From the NCBI RefSeq assembly GCF_026625885.1, contig NZ_CP113068.1, forward strand, positions 6,200,001 through 6,264,000: 64,000 bases of DNA, given 5' to 3'. Below, in pieces: positions 34,253 through 41,874 of this stretch. The notes beneath the pieces are model-generated. The model saw nothing but the letters and a program-made list of their open reading frames with translations. It ran no database searches and was not told the origin of the DNA. The position numbers were made by a program, and so were the translations under genes. The DNA is from Roseateles sp. SL47. GTDB lineage: Bacteria > Pseudomonadota > Gammaproteobacteria > Burkholderiales > Burkholderiaceae_C. Positions within the stretch are counted from its first letter, which is position 1. Every line of letters starts with the position of its first letter.

Positions 34253-34714
34253 ATGACGATTCAATTGATTGAGACCTACCCCGACACCTCGGACGCCATC
34301 AGCCTGATCGATGAGCTCTCGCAGCGGTTGAAGTCCATCACTGGCAGCAGCGGCGCCAAAAATTTCACCGCAGAGAGTGTGCAGGAGCGGGGCATCTTCG
34401 TGGTGGCCTATCGGGACGGCCAGGCCTGCGGCTGCGGGGCCATCCGGTTGCTGGATGCAGCCGGCCGGCCGGATGTCTGCGAGGTCAAACGCATGTACAG
34501 CCGTGTGGCGGGTGCCGGCATCGGCAGTGCCATCCTGAAGCACCTGGAACAACGCGCCGTGGCGCTGGATTACCGTGAAGCCTGGCTGGAGACCCGTCGG
34601 GTGAACACCGTGGCGGTGGAGTTTTACAAGCACCACGGCTATGTGGAACGTGAGAACTTCGGTGTTTATGTGGGCCGCCCGGAAGCTGTGTGCTTTGAAC
34701 GGAGGCTGGCATGA
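34253..34714 (+). CDS. GNAT-family N-acetyltransferase
   Basis: A 153-residue GNAT protein. The acetyl-CoA-binding motif A is VKRMYSRVAGAGIGSAIL (~82-99), with the R-x-x-G-x-G/A loop partly altered to RVAGAGIG. Motif B-like residues EFYKHHGY lie at ~123-130. It could acetylate an amine of the product or an unrelated substrate. It lies 18 nt after the thioesterase and overlaps the TonB receptor start by 4 nt, so it belongs to the same operon. Confidence 0.85.
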   Translation: MTIQLIETYPDTSDAISLIDELSQRLKSITGSSGAKNFTAESVQERGIFVVAYRDGQACGCGAIRLLDAAGRPDVCEVKRMYSRVAGAGIGSAILKHLEQRAVALDYREAWLETRRVNTVAVEFYKHHGYVERENFGVYVGRPEAVCFERRLA

Positions 34715-36903
34715 CGGTCCGGGTCCGGCGCGCGCGGCTCACGTGGGTCGCCAACGCTTGTTTGACTCTGTGCCCCCTGGGGGCGATGGCGCAACAAGCG
34801 CCCGCCGCCGCTGCATCGGCACCGAAGACGGTGCTGGAGGCGGTCACGGTGAACGGCACCAAAGAGGCCGACGACCGCCGTGACGCCACTGCCGCAAAGA
34901 CGGTCATCAGCCGCGAGACCATTACCCGTTATGGCGATACCAACCTTGCCGATGTTCTGCGGCGAGTCCCCGGCATCACGGTCACGAAGTCACGCGGCGA
35001 CGGATCGTCCATACGGATGCGAGGGCTGGGCGAGGGCTACACGCAGCTCATGATCAATGGGGAGCCAGCACTGCCCGGCGTGACACTGGATTCCATCTCG
35101 CCCGACCTCATCGAACGCATCGAGGTGATCCGGACGGCCACTGCGGACCAGAGTACCCAGGCCATTGCCGGCACCATCAATGTGATCCTGCGGCGCAGTG
35201 CCAAGCGGCGGGACCACGGCATGAAGGTCGGGCTGAGCACCAAGGAAGGGCTGGTGTCGGGTCAGGCCAGCACCGAATACGGCGAGCAGAACGACGCAGG
35301 GAGTTGGTCGCTCGCGGCGAATGTGGGGGTGAACCGTGACCGCTGGTCGAGCACCACCGAACAGATCGGGCGAGATGCTGCCGACACCCTCCTCTACAGG
35401 CGCATGACCAACACCGACGACACGCTGACCAAGAGCACCGCTGGCCTCACCGCCAACTCATTGTGGAAATGGGGAGAGGGTGATTCGGTCAATCTCAACG
35501 GTTTTGTGCAGGCCCAGCACTCCCGCCTGCAGGAGACCGAAGTCCGATACGCCACATTCGGCACCCCTTCGGAATTTGCGGGAGACAGTCTTCATTTGCC
35601 CAGCCACTCCTTGCTGGCACGGCTGACGGGTGCTCTCAAGTTGAATTGGGACGACGCAGGGCAGTTGGATCAGCGGGTGACAACGGCCCTGACGGACGTG
35701 GACGCCGATGGATTGCGTGCCTTCTACGAAGACCCGGCTCAGCACATTGTCGACCGGCGGGTGGTGGGTCATCTGAAGGACACCACGGGGACCTGGACCG
35801 GCAAGTACAGCAAGGCCTTCCGGGAGAACCAGGTCATTGACGCGGGCTGGGATGGGCAACTGACCCAGCGTAATGAACAGCGCACGCAGACGGAGACCAG
35901 CCCGGTGGGGCATGCCACGCAGAGCTTTGATCAGCGTTATGAGGCCCGGGTGACTCGCCTGGCTTTATATGTGCAAGATGAAATCTCCCTGGGCAAGGGA
36001 CTGGCGCTCTATGGCGGCATGCGATGGGAGGGCCTGCACACCAAGGTGACGGGCAACGACGACACGGACATCGCGCAGCGGTCCAGCGTGTTCAGCCCGA
36101 CCATGCAGTTGCTGTGGAAGATTCCGGACAGCAAATCTGACCAACTCCGTCTGTCGCTGGGCCGCACGTACCGCGCGCCGGCCACCAAGGATCTCATTCC
36201 ACGCCGGTGGCAGACGGCCGACAACTCACCCACCACGTCTGACTTTCAGGGCAATCCCGCGCTTCGACCTGAACTGGCATGGGCGCTTGATCTGGGGTAT
36301 GAGCACTACTTGTCTGGCGGCGGCCTGCTCAGCGTGAACGTCTACACCAAGCGTATTCAAGGCGTGATCCTCCAGCAGCTGTTTCAGGCGGCAGACGGCC
36401 ATTGGGTGACCTCGCCTTACAACGGTGGAGATGCAAGCGCCAGTGGCGTTGAGTTCGAAGGCAAGGCCAAGCTGAAAGATTTGCTGGGGAACGCGCCGGA
36501 TGCGGATGTGCGCTTGAGCGTGGGACGTAATTGGTCCCGGGTGGACAGCCTGCCGGGGCCAGGCAACCGGCTGAGCCAGCAGGCGCCGTTGACCGTCAGC
36601 ACGGGCGTTGACTACCGACCGACGACCGACTTCACGGTGGGCCTGGGCTACACGTACAGCCAGGGGGCCTACACCCAAAGCTCTCTGACGCGCTCGACGA
36701 CGACGCACGATAGCCACAGTGCGGATCTGTACGGACTGTGGAAGGTGGCGAAAGATCTGCAGGTGCATGCCAGCGTCAGCGTGACCCCGGGCCCGGATGA
36801 CGGCTTGCGGGATGGCTACGCCGATGCCAATGGCAGCGTGCAGCAGGTGGTGCGCTCTGCAAGGCAATGGACGGCCAAGATTCAGGTGCAGAAGACGTTT
36901 TGA
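34711..36903 (+). CDS. TonB-dependent outer-membrane receptor at the end of the biosynthetic operon
   Basis: A 730-residue receptor. A signal peptide ends near AMA-QQ (~28). A TonB-box-like LEAVTVNGT (~42-50) and a plug domain with LADVLRRVPGITV (~75-87), IRMRGLGEG (~97) and LIERIEVIR (~128) follow. The β-barrel ends in QVQKTF with a C-terminal Phe. It overlaps the GNAT gene by 4 nt (ATGA). Receptors of this kind import ferric siderophores or similar ligands. Sitting as last gene after an exporter and NRPS genes, it probably takes back the metal-loaded product, which would make the product a metallophore. Confidence 0.9.
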   Translation: MTVRVRRARLTWVANACLTLCPLGAMAQQAPAAAASAPKTVLEAVTVNGTKEADDRRDATAAKTVISRETITRYGDTNLADVLRRVPGITVTKSRGDGSSIRMRGLGEGYTQLMINGEPALPGVTLDSISPDLIERIEVIRTATADQSTQAIAGTINVILRRSAKRRDHGMKVGLSTKEGLVSGQASTEYGEQNDAGSWSLAANVGVNRDRWSSTTEQIGRDAADTLLYRRMTNTDDTLTKSTAGLTANSLWKWGEGDSVNLNGFVQAQHSRLQETEVRYATFGTPSEFAGDSLHLPSHSLLARLTGALKLNWDDAGQLDQRVTTALTDVDADGLRAFYEDPAQHIVDRRVVGHLKDTTGTWTGKYSKAFRENQVIDAGWDGQLTQRNEQRTQTETSPVGHATQSFDQRYEARVTRLALYVQDEISLGKGLALYGGMRWEGLHTKVTGNDDTDIAQRSSVFSPTMQLLWKIPDSKSDQLRLSLGRTYRAPATKDLIPRRWQTADNSPTTSDFQGNPALRPELAWALDLGYEHYLSGGGLLSVNVYTKRIQGVILQQLFQAADGHWVTSPYNGGDASASGVEFEGKAKLKDLLGNAPDADVRLSVGRNWSRVDSLPGPGNRLSQQAPLTVSTGVDYRPTTDFTVGLGYTYSQGAYTQSSLTRSTTTHDSHSADLYGLWKVAKDLQVHASVSVTPGPDDGLRDGYADANGSVQQVVRSARQWTAKIQVQKTF

Positions 36904-36996
36904 CGCACGGACTTTCAGTTTCACCACCGCCCGCAGTGCAGTGGTGGAAGTGATGTACCGAAGCCATCGGCACCTGCCGGTCACGGGCTGGGCCAT

Positions 36997-37013
36997 GCCC
37001 CCACGGTGGGGGC
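36997..37013. terminator. GC-rich hairpin after the biosynthetic operon
   Basis: GCCCCC, 5 nt (ACGGT), GGGGGC makes a strong stem about 95 nt after the receptor stop. There is no T-run, so it is at best a weak or Rho-assisted terminator. A second, weaker pair (CACCAC at 36922, GTGGTG at 36941) lies just upstream. Confidence 0.3.
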
Positions 37014-37131
37014 CTGCGTCCGCCCCGGAGCAGTTCCCGCCGGCCCTGATCAACAACACGTAGCGCCCGTCTCCGAGCCGATCTTCAACTCAGACCCACG
37101 GTCTTTCGGCCGCCAGGTCAGTGCATGACGC

Positions 37132-37158
37132 GCGGGCTATGCGGGCTATGCAGGCTAT
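37132..37158. repeat. Three 9-bp tandem copies overlapping a stop codon
   Basis: GCGGGCTAT, GCGGGCTAT and GCAGGCTAT follow each other. The stop codon of the minus-strand SDR gene lies inside the third copy, so unit loss or gain could change the C-terminus of that protein. Confidence 0.7.
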
Positions 37159-37919
37159 GCGGACGCCGCAGACTCGGCGGACGCGGCAGCGGGGGCCAGG
37201 CGCCAGGCCGGGGACCAGCCCAGTTCGCGTTTGGCCTTTTCGCTGCTGACATCCGGGTTGTCTTCGGTGATGTTGAAGATGCCACCCGGCGACTTCTGCA
37301 GCGCCAGCAACGCTGCGTAGGCGGCGGCTTCCACATGCAGCGGGCTCGCGCCGGTCGGTTTTTCGCTGCCAGTTCCGGGGCCGTAGATATGGCCGTAGCG
37401 CAGCACCGTGCCATGCAGGGAAGCTTCGCCCAGCACCTGGCGCTCCAGCGCCGCCACGCCTCGCACGCTGGTGCGACGGGGCCCTTCGGCCAACAGGTCC
37501 AGGGGCTGGCTCTCGAGATAGGGCTTGGCCCCTGGCTGATAGGCCCAGGCGATGCTTTGCGCAACGAGGCGCGTGGCACCACTGGCCAGCGCCGCAGCGA
37601 CCAGATGACGCGTACCTTCTTCACGGATGCGGGCGTTGGCGACCACGGCCTGTGCCATCAAGCTGGGATCCAGCCCGCGCGGCAGGTCGGTCAGTTGGTG
37701 GACGACCGCCCACGGCTGGATGCCCACAAGCGCGTCCTTCAGCGCCTTGGCGTCGTAGACATCAAGCAGCACGGGGGTGGCCCCCAGCGCCTCGAGTGCC
37801 TGCGCGTGCTCGGGGCGGCGGGTGCCGCCGTAGACGCAATAGCCCGCCCCGAGCAGCAGCGGAACAAGGGATTTGCCGATTGCGCCGCTGGCGCCGGCGA
37901 CAAAGACCTTCTGCGACAT
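37155..37919 (-). CDS. NAD(P)-dependent epimerase/dehydratase-family protein (extended SDR)
   Basis: A 254-residue extended short-chain dehydrogenase. The N-terminal dinucleotide motif is GASGAIG (residues 9-15). A Ser in VAQSIAWAY (~121-129) occupies the usual catalytic region, and LRYGHIYGPG (~176-185) marks the substrate side. The expected YxxxK is not clear: AYQPGAK is the nearest match, so activity is uncertain. An AGGAGA sequence just upstream of the ATG supports the start. The C-terminus is Ala-rich and runs into a tandem repeat. It is transcribed towards the biosynthetic operon and seems unrelated to it. Confidence 0.8.
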   Translation of the reverse strand: MSQKVFVAGASGAIGKSLVPLLLGAGYCVYGGTRRPEHAQALEALGATPVLLDVYDAKALKDALVGIQPWAVVHQLTDLPRGLDPSLMAQAVVANARIREEGTRHLVAAALASGATRLVAQSIAWAYQPGAKPYLESQPLDLLAEGPRRTSVRGVAALERQVLGEASLHGTVLRYGHIYGPGTGSEKPTGASPLHVEAAAYAALLALQKSPGGIFNITEDNPDVSSEKAKRELGWSPAWRLAPAAASAESAASA

Positions 37920-38064
37920 GGGATCTCCTGTTGGACTTGGATGGGTGAGCCATGGACGATGGGTCGGTAGACGGTCCAGCCGCCTTGGGCCGACACACGT
38001 CCGCCACGTGCGCGAACTCTACGCCTCACTGTCATTGCCCTGAAGAGACAAGAAGCGCAAAGCG

Positions 38065-38110
38065 GACCAGGACATGTGGGCCCGGGCCCATCGCGACTCA
38101 TGTCCTGGTC
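38065..38110. repeat. Perfect 12-bp inverted repeat with a palindromic core
   Basis: GACCAGGACATG (38065-38076) and CATGTCCTGGTC (38099-38110) are perfect complements separated by 22 nt. Inside the loop GGGCCCGGGCCC (38078-38089) is itself a palindrome. It lies in the 321-nt gap between the divergent SDR and DUF2946 genes, which otherwise shows nothing. It may be a bidirectional terminator, a protein-binding site, or a remnant of a small mobile repeat. Confidence 0.7.
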
Positions 38111-38228
38111 GATCCGCGCAATCTTGGCCCTTCAGCGCACCACGTGCTGCCGCTTGCAAGTCCGCCCCGTGGGCGGCCTAGGACAATTCGTCCAATGCTG
38201 CGGTGAGGCATTGCAGCGGCACGCCTCC

Positions 38229-38234
38229 TACAAT
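38229..38234 (+). promoter_or_regulatory. -10-like TACAAT, 6 nt before a DUF2946 start
   Basis: TACAAT ends 6 nt before the ATG at 38241 and no Shine-Dalgarno is present. This fits a transcript that starts at or next to the ATG (leaderless). Confidence 0.4.
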
Positions 38235-38240
38235 GCCCCC

Positions 38241-38636
38241 ATGCTCGCCAACAGGGTCACTGTCACGCGCTTTGCGTGGATCGTCTCATTGACGATTCTG
38301 CTGGGCGCATGGCTGCCCGGCTTTGTTCATGTCTGGACAAGCGCGACCGGGAGCGAGTGGTCGGAGATCTGCTCCGCGAACGGCACCGTCAGGGTGAAGC
38401 TGCCGACGGCGTCCGAGGACCAGACCGGCAAGAGCCCGGTGTCCAAGACGGCCTCTTCGATGGACTGCCCATGCTGCTCCATCCATCACGGCACGCCGTC
38501 CCTGCCCCCCTCCGAACTGCTGTGGACCGTGCGCACCACGCTGCAATTCGAGTGGCCTTCGCTCTTCCTGCAGGCACCGTATCTGCTATTGCCCTGGGCG
38601 CCCTCCCTGGCGCGGGGTCCCCCGCTGTTGACCTGA
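38241..38636 (+). CDS. DUF2946-family protein (copy 1)
   Basis: A 131-residue secreted or membrane-anchored protein. It has one N-terminal hydrophobic segment (FAWIVSLTILLGAWLPGF, ~11-28), a short WSEICSANG stretch (~40-48), then DCPCCSIHH (~74-82) with closely spaced Cys and His, a Pro-rich middle and a second hydrophobic patch. This is the DUF2946 plan, a family often found beside TonB receptors and copper genes; the Cys/His group suggests metal handling in the periplasm. The open frame extends upstream to 38076, but the ATG at 38241 starts the signal-like segment and sits just after a -10-like box. It is the first of four copies in this window. Confidence 0.75.
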   Translation: MLANRVTVTRFAWIVSLTILLGAWLPGFVHVWTSATGSEWSEICSANGTVRVKLPTASEDQTGKSPVSKTASSMDCPCCSIHHGTPSLPPSELLWTVRTTLQFEWPSLFLQAPYLLLPWAPSLARGPPLLT

Positions 38637-38867
38637 ACGCGTCACCGCGACGCGCTCGTTCAGTGCTGCTCACCTGAGGGGCTTGGCCCGCTTCGGGCTG
38701 ATCACGCCACGACCGACCTCCTGCTTCGTTCTGCCCTCCGCTCTGTGGGCGCCCCCACAGGCCGCCCCATGCGCGACCCGATACGGTACGCCGAGCGCGA
38801 TGCAGGTTCGAGGCCTTCACCCGCCCCATGAAAAGGCGGTGGCAGATATGCCGCTGCGCGTCCTTCG

Positions 38868-39131
38868 ATGACCCATAAGCCTTCAACCCTGAAGCTTGCT
38901 CCCCTGTCGCTCACGCCGACAGATCGTGATGAAACCGGCGCTGTCTACCTTCAGGACCAGGCCACCTACGGCCCCATTCCTCTGACCGGATCCCTGCGCT
39001 ACACGCTGTCGCTATCCGTGGTGAACGTAACCGGAAGACAAGGTTTTGAGACCTATCAGTACTTTGCATTCCCAGTGGTCATGCCGACGCCGCTGCGGTT
39101 GGGCTATGTGACTTTGTCTCCGCGCCTGTAA
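38868..39131 (+). pseudogene. TonB-receptor remnant (two barrel pieces fused)
   Basis: An 87-codon frame in which RDETGAVYLQDQATYGP and LTGSLRY (~20-45) look like a mid-barrel stretch of a siderophore receptor. This is followed at once by LSLSVVNVTGRQGFETYQYF and a C-terminal-strand-like LRLGYVTLSPRL (~47-87). A functional receptor has several hundred residues between those parts, plus a plug domain and signal peptide. I read it as the leftover of a large internal and 5' deletion. It lies between the DUF2946 gene and the SCO1 gene, in keeping with the DUF2946-TonB pairing seen elsewhere in the window. Confidence 0.5.
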
Positions 39132-39159
39132 GAGCAACGCCAATCAACAGGATGGAATC

Positions 39160-39756
39160 ATGACCCCTATCAACCTCAATCGCCGCACGGTGGTGACAGC
39201 CTCAGCACTGCTGATCAGCGGGCTTACCGGCTGCGAAGCCAGCGAGCCGCCCTTTCACGGCACCAGCCTCAAGGGCGCCCAATATGGACAGGACTTCAAG
39301 CTGCGGGACCCGCAAGGCCGCGAACGGCAGCTCGCCGACTTCCGCGGCAAGGTGGTGCTGCTGTTCTTCGGATTCACTCAATGCCCGGATGTCTGCCCCA
39401 CGGCCTTGAGCCGCGCTGCTGCCGTCCGGCAACTGCTAGGCAAAGATGCAGACCTGTTGCAGGTCTTGTTTGTCACGCTGGATCCGGAGCGCGATACACC
39501 GCAGGTGCTGACCCAATACACAACTGCGTTTGATCCGTCCTTCCTGGGCCTGTGGTCCGATGAAGCCGGTACCGCTGCGGCCGCCAAGAACTTCAAGGTG
39601 TTCTTCCACAAGGTGTCGACGGGCTCCAGCTACACCCTGGATCACTCCACCATCAGCTACCTGTTCGACCCCAAGGGGCGTCTTCGTGTGGCGGTCGCCC
39701 ATGGCATGAGTGCGGCGGATCTGGCTGCCGATGTGCGCATGCTGATGGTGCCGTGA
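39160..39756 (+). CDS. SCO1/SenC-family copper chaperone
   Basis: A 198-residue thioredoxin-fold protein with the copper-binding CPDVCP motif (~73-78) in FFGFTQCPDVCP. The conserved distal His of SCO proteins is probably in YTLDHSTISYLFD (~163). The N-terminus has a lipoprotein signal ending LTGC (Cys ~25), so it is likely anchored to a membrane facing the periplasm. SCO proteins deliver copper to, or reduce, the CuA site of cytochrome oxidases. It lies 58 nt before the PCu(A)C gene; the two commonly work together on copper insertion. Confidence 0.92.
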   Translation: MTPINLNRRTVVTASALLISGLTGCEASEPPFHGTSLKGAQYGQDFKLRDPQGRERQLADFRGKVVLLFFGFTQCPDVCPTALSRAAAVRQLLGKDADLLQVLFVTLDPERDTPQVLTQYTTAFDPSFLGLWSDEAGTAAAAKNFKVFFHKVSTGSSYTLDHSTISYLFDPKGRLRVAVAHGMSAADLAADVRMLMVP

Positions 39757-39814
39757 TTGCGATTGTTTTCCCATCCGCGGCGCTGCCATGCCGCAATTTC
39801 TTAAGGAGACTTTG

Positions 39815-40300
39815 ATGCACAAGCTTCGAATCCATTGGCTCGCACCTGTTGTCGCTGCGCTGATGACCGTGTCGGTCCAGGCCCAGGCCCAGGTCGCCGT
39901 CAAGGACCCATGGGTCCGCGCGACAGTACCCAATCAAAAGGCCACCGGTGCCTTCATGCAGTTGACGTCCCCCAGCGGCACACGGCTCGTTGCAGTCAAG
40001 ACCCCACTGACTCCAAAGGCCGAAGTGCATGAAATGCTCATGGAAGACAACATCATGCGGATGCGGCAAGTGGCCGGCATCGATTTGCCGGCAGGCAAGG
40101 TGGTGGAGCTCAAATCCGGCGGCTACCACCTGATGCTGCTGGACCTGCCCTCCCAGGTGAAGGCCGGCGATTCGGTGCCCCTGACGCTGATCTTCGAGGA
40201 CAAGAGCGGGCGCCGGCAGACCCAGGACGTCATCGCTCCGGTGCGCGAGATCAACACCATGTTGGCGCCCAAGGACGAACACAGCGGTCATCAGCATTGA
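39815..40300 (+). CDS. PCu(A)C-type periplasmic copper chaperone
   Basis: A 161-residue secreted protein. The signal peptide ends near VQAQA (~25). The copper site follows the family pattern H(M)x10MxnHxM: EVHEMLMEDNIMRM (~71-84) and GGYHLMLLD (~103-111). An extra His-rich tail, DEHSGHQH, ends the protein. It takes part in building the CuA centre of cytochrome c oxidase with SCO1. ATG 39815 is chosen because AAGGAG ends 6 nt upstream; an earlier in-frame ATG at 39788 lacks one. It is convergent with the cyd operon across a repeat block. Confidence 0.9.
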   Translation: MHKLRIHWLAPVVAALMTVSVQAQAQVAVKDPWVRATVPNQKATGAFMQLTSPSGTRLVAVKTPLTPKAEVHEMLMEDNIMRMRQVAGIDLPAGKVVELKSGGYHLMLLDLPSQVKAGDSVPLTLIFEDKSGRRQTQDVIAPVREINTMLAPKDEHSGHQH

Positions 40301-40310
40301 TGGGCCACTG

Positions 40311-40442
40311 GCCCGGCTGAAGGCGGGCCAGGCTCAACGGATGGCCCGGCTGAAGGCGGGCCAGGCTCAACGGACGGCCCGGCTGAAGGCGGTCCAGGCT
40401 CAACCGACGGCCCGCCGGGAGGCGGGCCAGGCTTGCCTGCCC
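40311..40442. repeat. Four 33-bp tandem repeats, each able to form a hairpin
   Basis: Copies start at 40311, 40344, 40377 and 40410. Each begins GCCCGGCTGAAGGCGGGCC or a close variant, and the first three continue with AGGCTCAACGG or a close variant. Within each unit GGCCCG and CGGGCC pair around an 8-nt loop. In copy 4 the arm reads GGCCCGCC, still pairing. The block fills the gap between the convergent PCu(A)C and cydX genes and could end transcription from both sides, although there is no T-run. Confidence 0.8.
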
Positions 40443-40500
40443 CATGGCGATCACCCGCTACCGGGGCGACAGAGGCTTCCCCCCGCAGGCAGCCAGGCGA

Positions 40501-40519
40501 GCCGCCCTTGCCGGGCGGC
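40501..40519. terminator. GC hairpin downstream of cydX
   Basis: GCCGCCC, loop TTGCC, GGGCGGC forms a 7-bp stem just past the cydX stop on the minus strand. No U-tract follows, so Rho-independent function is doubtful. Together with the adjacent hairpin repeats it may insulate the convergent genes. Confidence 0.35.
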
Positions 40520-40532
40520 GATCCCCCCACGC

Positions 40533-40691
40533 TCAGACAGGGGAGTCCCCGTCCTCCCCTGTCTGGAGCTGTCCGGACGCAGCCTTTTGCTTCTTGAGGG
40601 TTTCTTCCTCCATCAGCTCAAACCAGATCCCATTCAGGACCGCAAAACCGGCCGCCAGCGGCAGGCCGAGAATCCAAGCAAAGTACCACAT
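40533..40691 (-). CDS. cydX: Cytochrome bd oxidase small subunit CydX
   Basis: A 52-residue single-pass protein beginning MWYFAWILGLPLAAGFAVLN, followed by the signature WFE (GIWFELMEE) after the membrane segment. CydX packs against CydA and stabilises the haem groups of cytochrome bd. The open frame runs 16 codons further upstream, but MWYFAW is the family's N-terminus. It is the last gene of the minus-strand cyd operon, 28 nt after cydB. The C-terminal ~25 residues are a charged, dispensable-looking tail. Confidence 0.92.
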   Translation of the reverse strand: MWYFAWILGLPLAAGFAVLNGIWFELMEEETLKKQKAASGQLQTGEDGDSPV

Positions 40692-40719
40692 TGAAGTTCC
40701 TTTCGCGGGTCGGTCGCGT

Positions 40720-41874
40720 TCAGTAGGCGTGGTCGCCATGGGTGATGTCGTGCGGGCTGACCTTGCCCCACATCACTCGGTAGACCCAGGTGGTGTAGGC
40801 CAGAATCACCGGCAGGAAGATCACCGTGCACACCAGCATGATGAACAGCGTCATATGGCTGGACGATGCATCCCAGACCATCAATGAAGAGCGCGGATCG
40901 ATCGAGGACGGCACGATGAAGGGGAACATGGACGCCCCCACGCTCAGCACAATCCCGGCAATCGACAGCCCGCTGAACACCAGCGTCAGGCCTTCCCATC
41001 GGGCCCGCAGGCCCACCACGGCCAGCACGGCGCCGACGAATCCGAAGGCTGGCGCCAACAGCGTCCAAGGGTGTTGCGCATAGTTGCTGAACCAGCCCTG
41101 CGCGATGTCCTTGATCACGACCTTTGCCAACGGGTTGGAAGGGGCATCGGCCATTCGCAAGGTGATCGACTGATAGCCACCAATGCGCCACCACAGCCAA
41201 AGCCCCGCGATGCCGTACAGGACAACGGTGAATGCGGCAGCAACACTGGCGTAACGACGCGCCCGGTCCGCCACCGTGCCCTGGGTCTTGAGCGCCAGCC
41301 ATGCGCCGCCGTGCATCACCAGCATGGAGACGGACACCAGGCCGCACAGCAATGCGAACGGGTTGAGCAGTCCGAAGAAGCTGCCTGCGTAGATCATTCG
41401 CAGATCGTCATTGAAGCGGAAGGGCACCCCTTGAATCACGTTGCCCAGCGCCACGCCGAAGATCAATGCCGGCACGAAACCGCCCACAAACAGCGCCCAG
41501 TCCCAGGTGTTTCTCCATCGCGGGCTTTCGCGCTTGCTTCTGTACTTGAATCCCACCGGCCTCAGGATCAGCGCCAACAGCACGGCGAACATGGCCAGAT
41601 AAAAGCCGGAGAAGGACATGGCATAGATGTGCGGCCACGCCGCGAAGATGGCGCCACCGCCCAGCACCAGCCAGACCTGGTTGCCCTCCCAGACCGGACC
41701 GACCGTGTTGATCACCACGCGCCGCTCCAGATCATCACGGGCCACGAAGGGCAACAGCGTGCCCACGCCCAGGTCGAATCCGTCCGTCACGGCAAATCCC
41801 ACCAGCAGCACGCCGAGCAGCAGCCACCAGATCACGCGCAGAACGTCGTACTCGAGAAGTGTGTGAAGAATCAT
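40720..41874 (-). CDS. cydB: Cytochrome bd ubiquinol oxidase subunit II
   Basis: A 384-residue membrane protein with about nine helices and characteristic motifs: WWLLLGVLLVGFAVTDGFDLGVG near the N-terminus (~15-37) and RRVVINTVGPVWEGNQVWLV (~50-70). CydB pairs with CydA in the inner membrane to oxidise ubiquinol and reduce O2 with high affinity. Its length matches the Escherichia-type subunit. The start ATG overlaps the cydA stop by 4 nt, so translation is coupled. Confidence 0.97.
   Translation of the reverse strand: MILHTLLEYDVLRVIWWLLLGVLLVGFAVTDGFDLGVGTLLPFVARDDLERRVVINTVGPVWEGNQVWLVLGGGAIFAAWPHIYAMSFSGFYLAMFAVLLALILRPVGFKYRSKRESPRWRNTWDWALFVGGFVPALIFGVALGNVIQGVPFRFNDDLRMIYAGSFFGLLNPFALLCGLVSVSMLVMHGGAWLALKTQGTVADRARRYASVAAAFTVVLYGIAGLWLWWRIGGYQSITLRMADAPSNPLAKVVIKDIAQGWFSNYAQHPWTLLAPAFGFVGAVLAVVGLRARWEGLTLVFSGLSIAGIVLSVGASMFPFIVPSSIDPRSSLMVWDASSSHMTLFIMLVCTVIFLPVILAYTTWVYRVMWGKVSPHDITHGDHAY

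Noticed and set aside
36997..37013. Hairpin with CCCCCAC/GTGGGGG resembling the I-E repeat stem
   Set aside because: It lacks the ATGAACCG-type handle and the 4-nt loop, so it is just a GC-rich hairpin.
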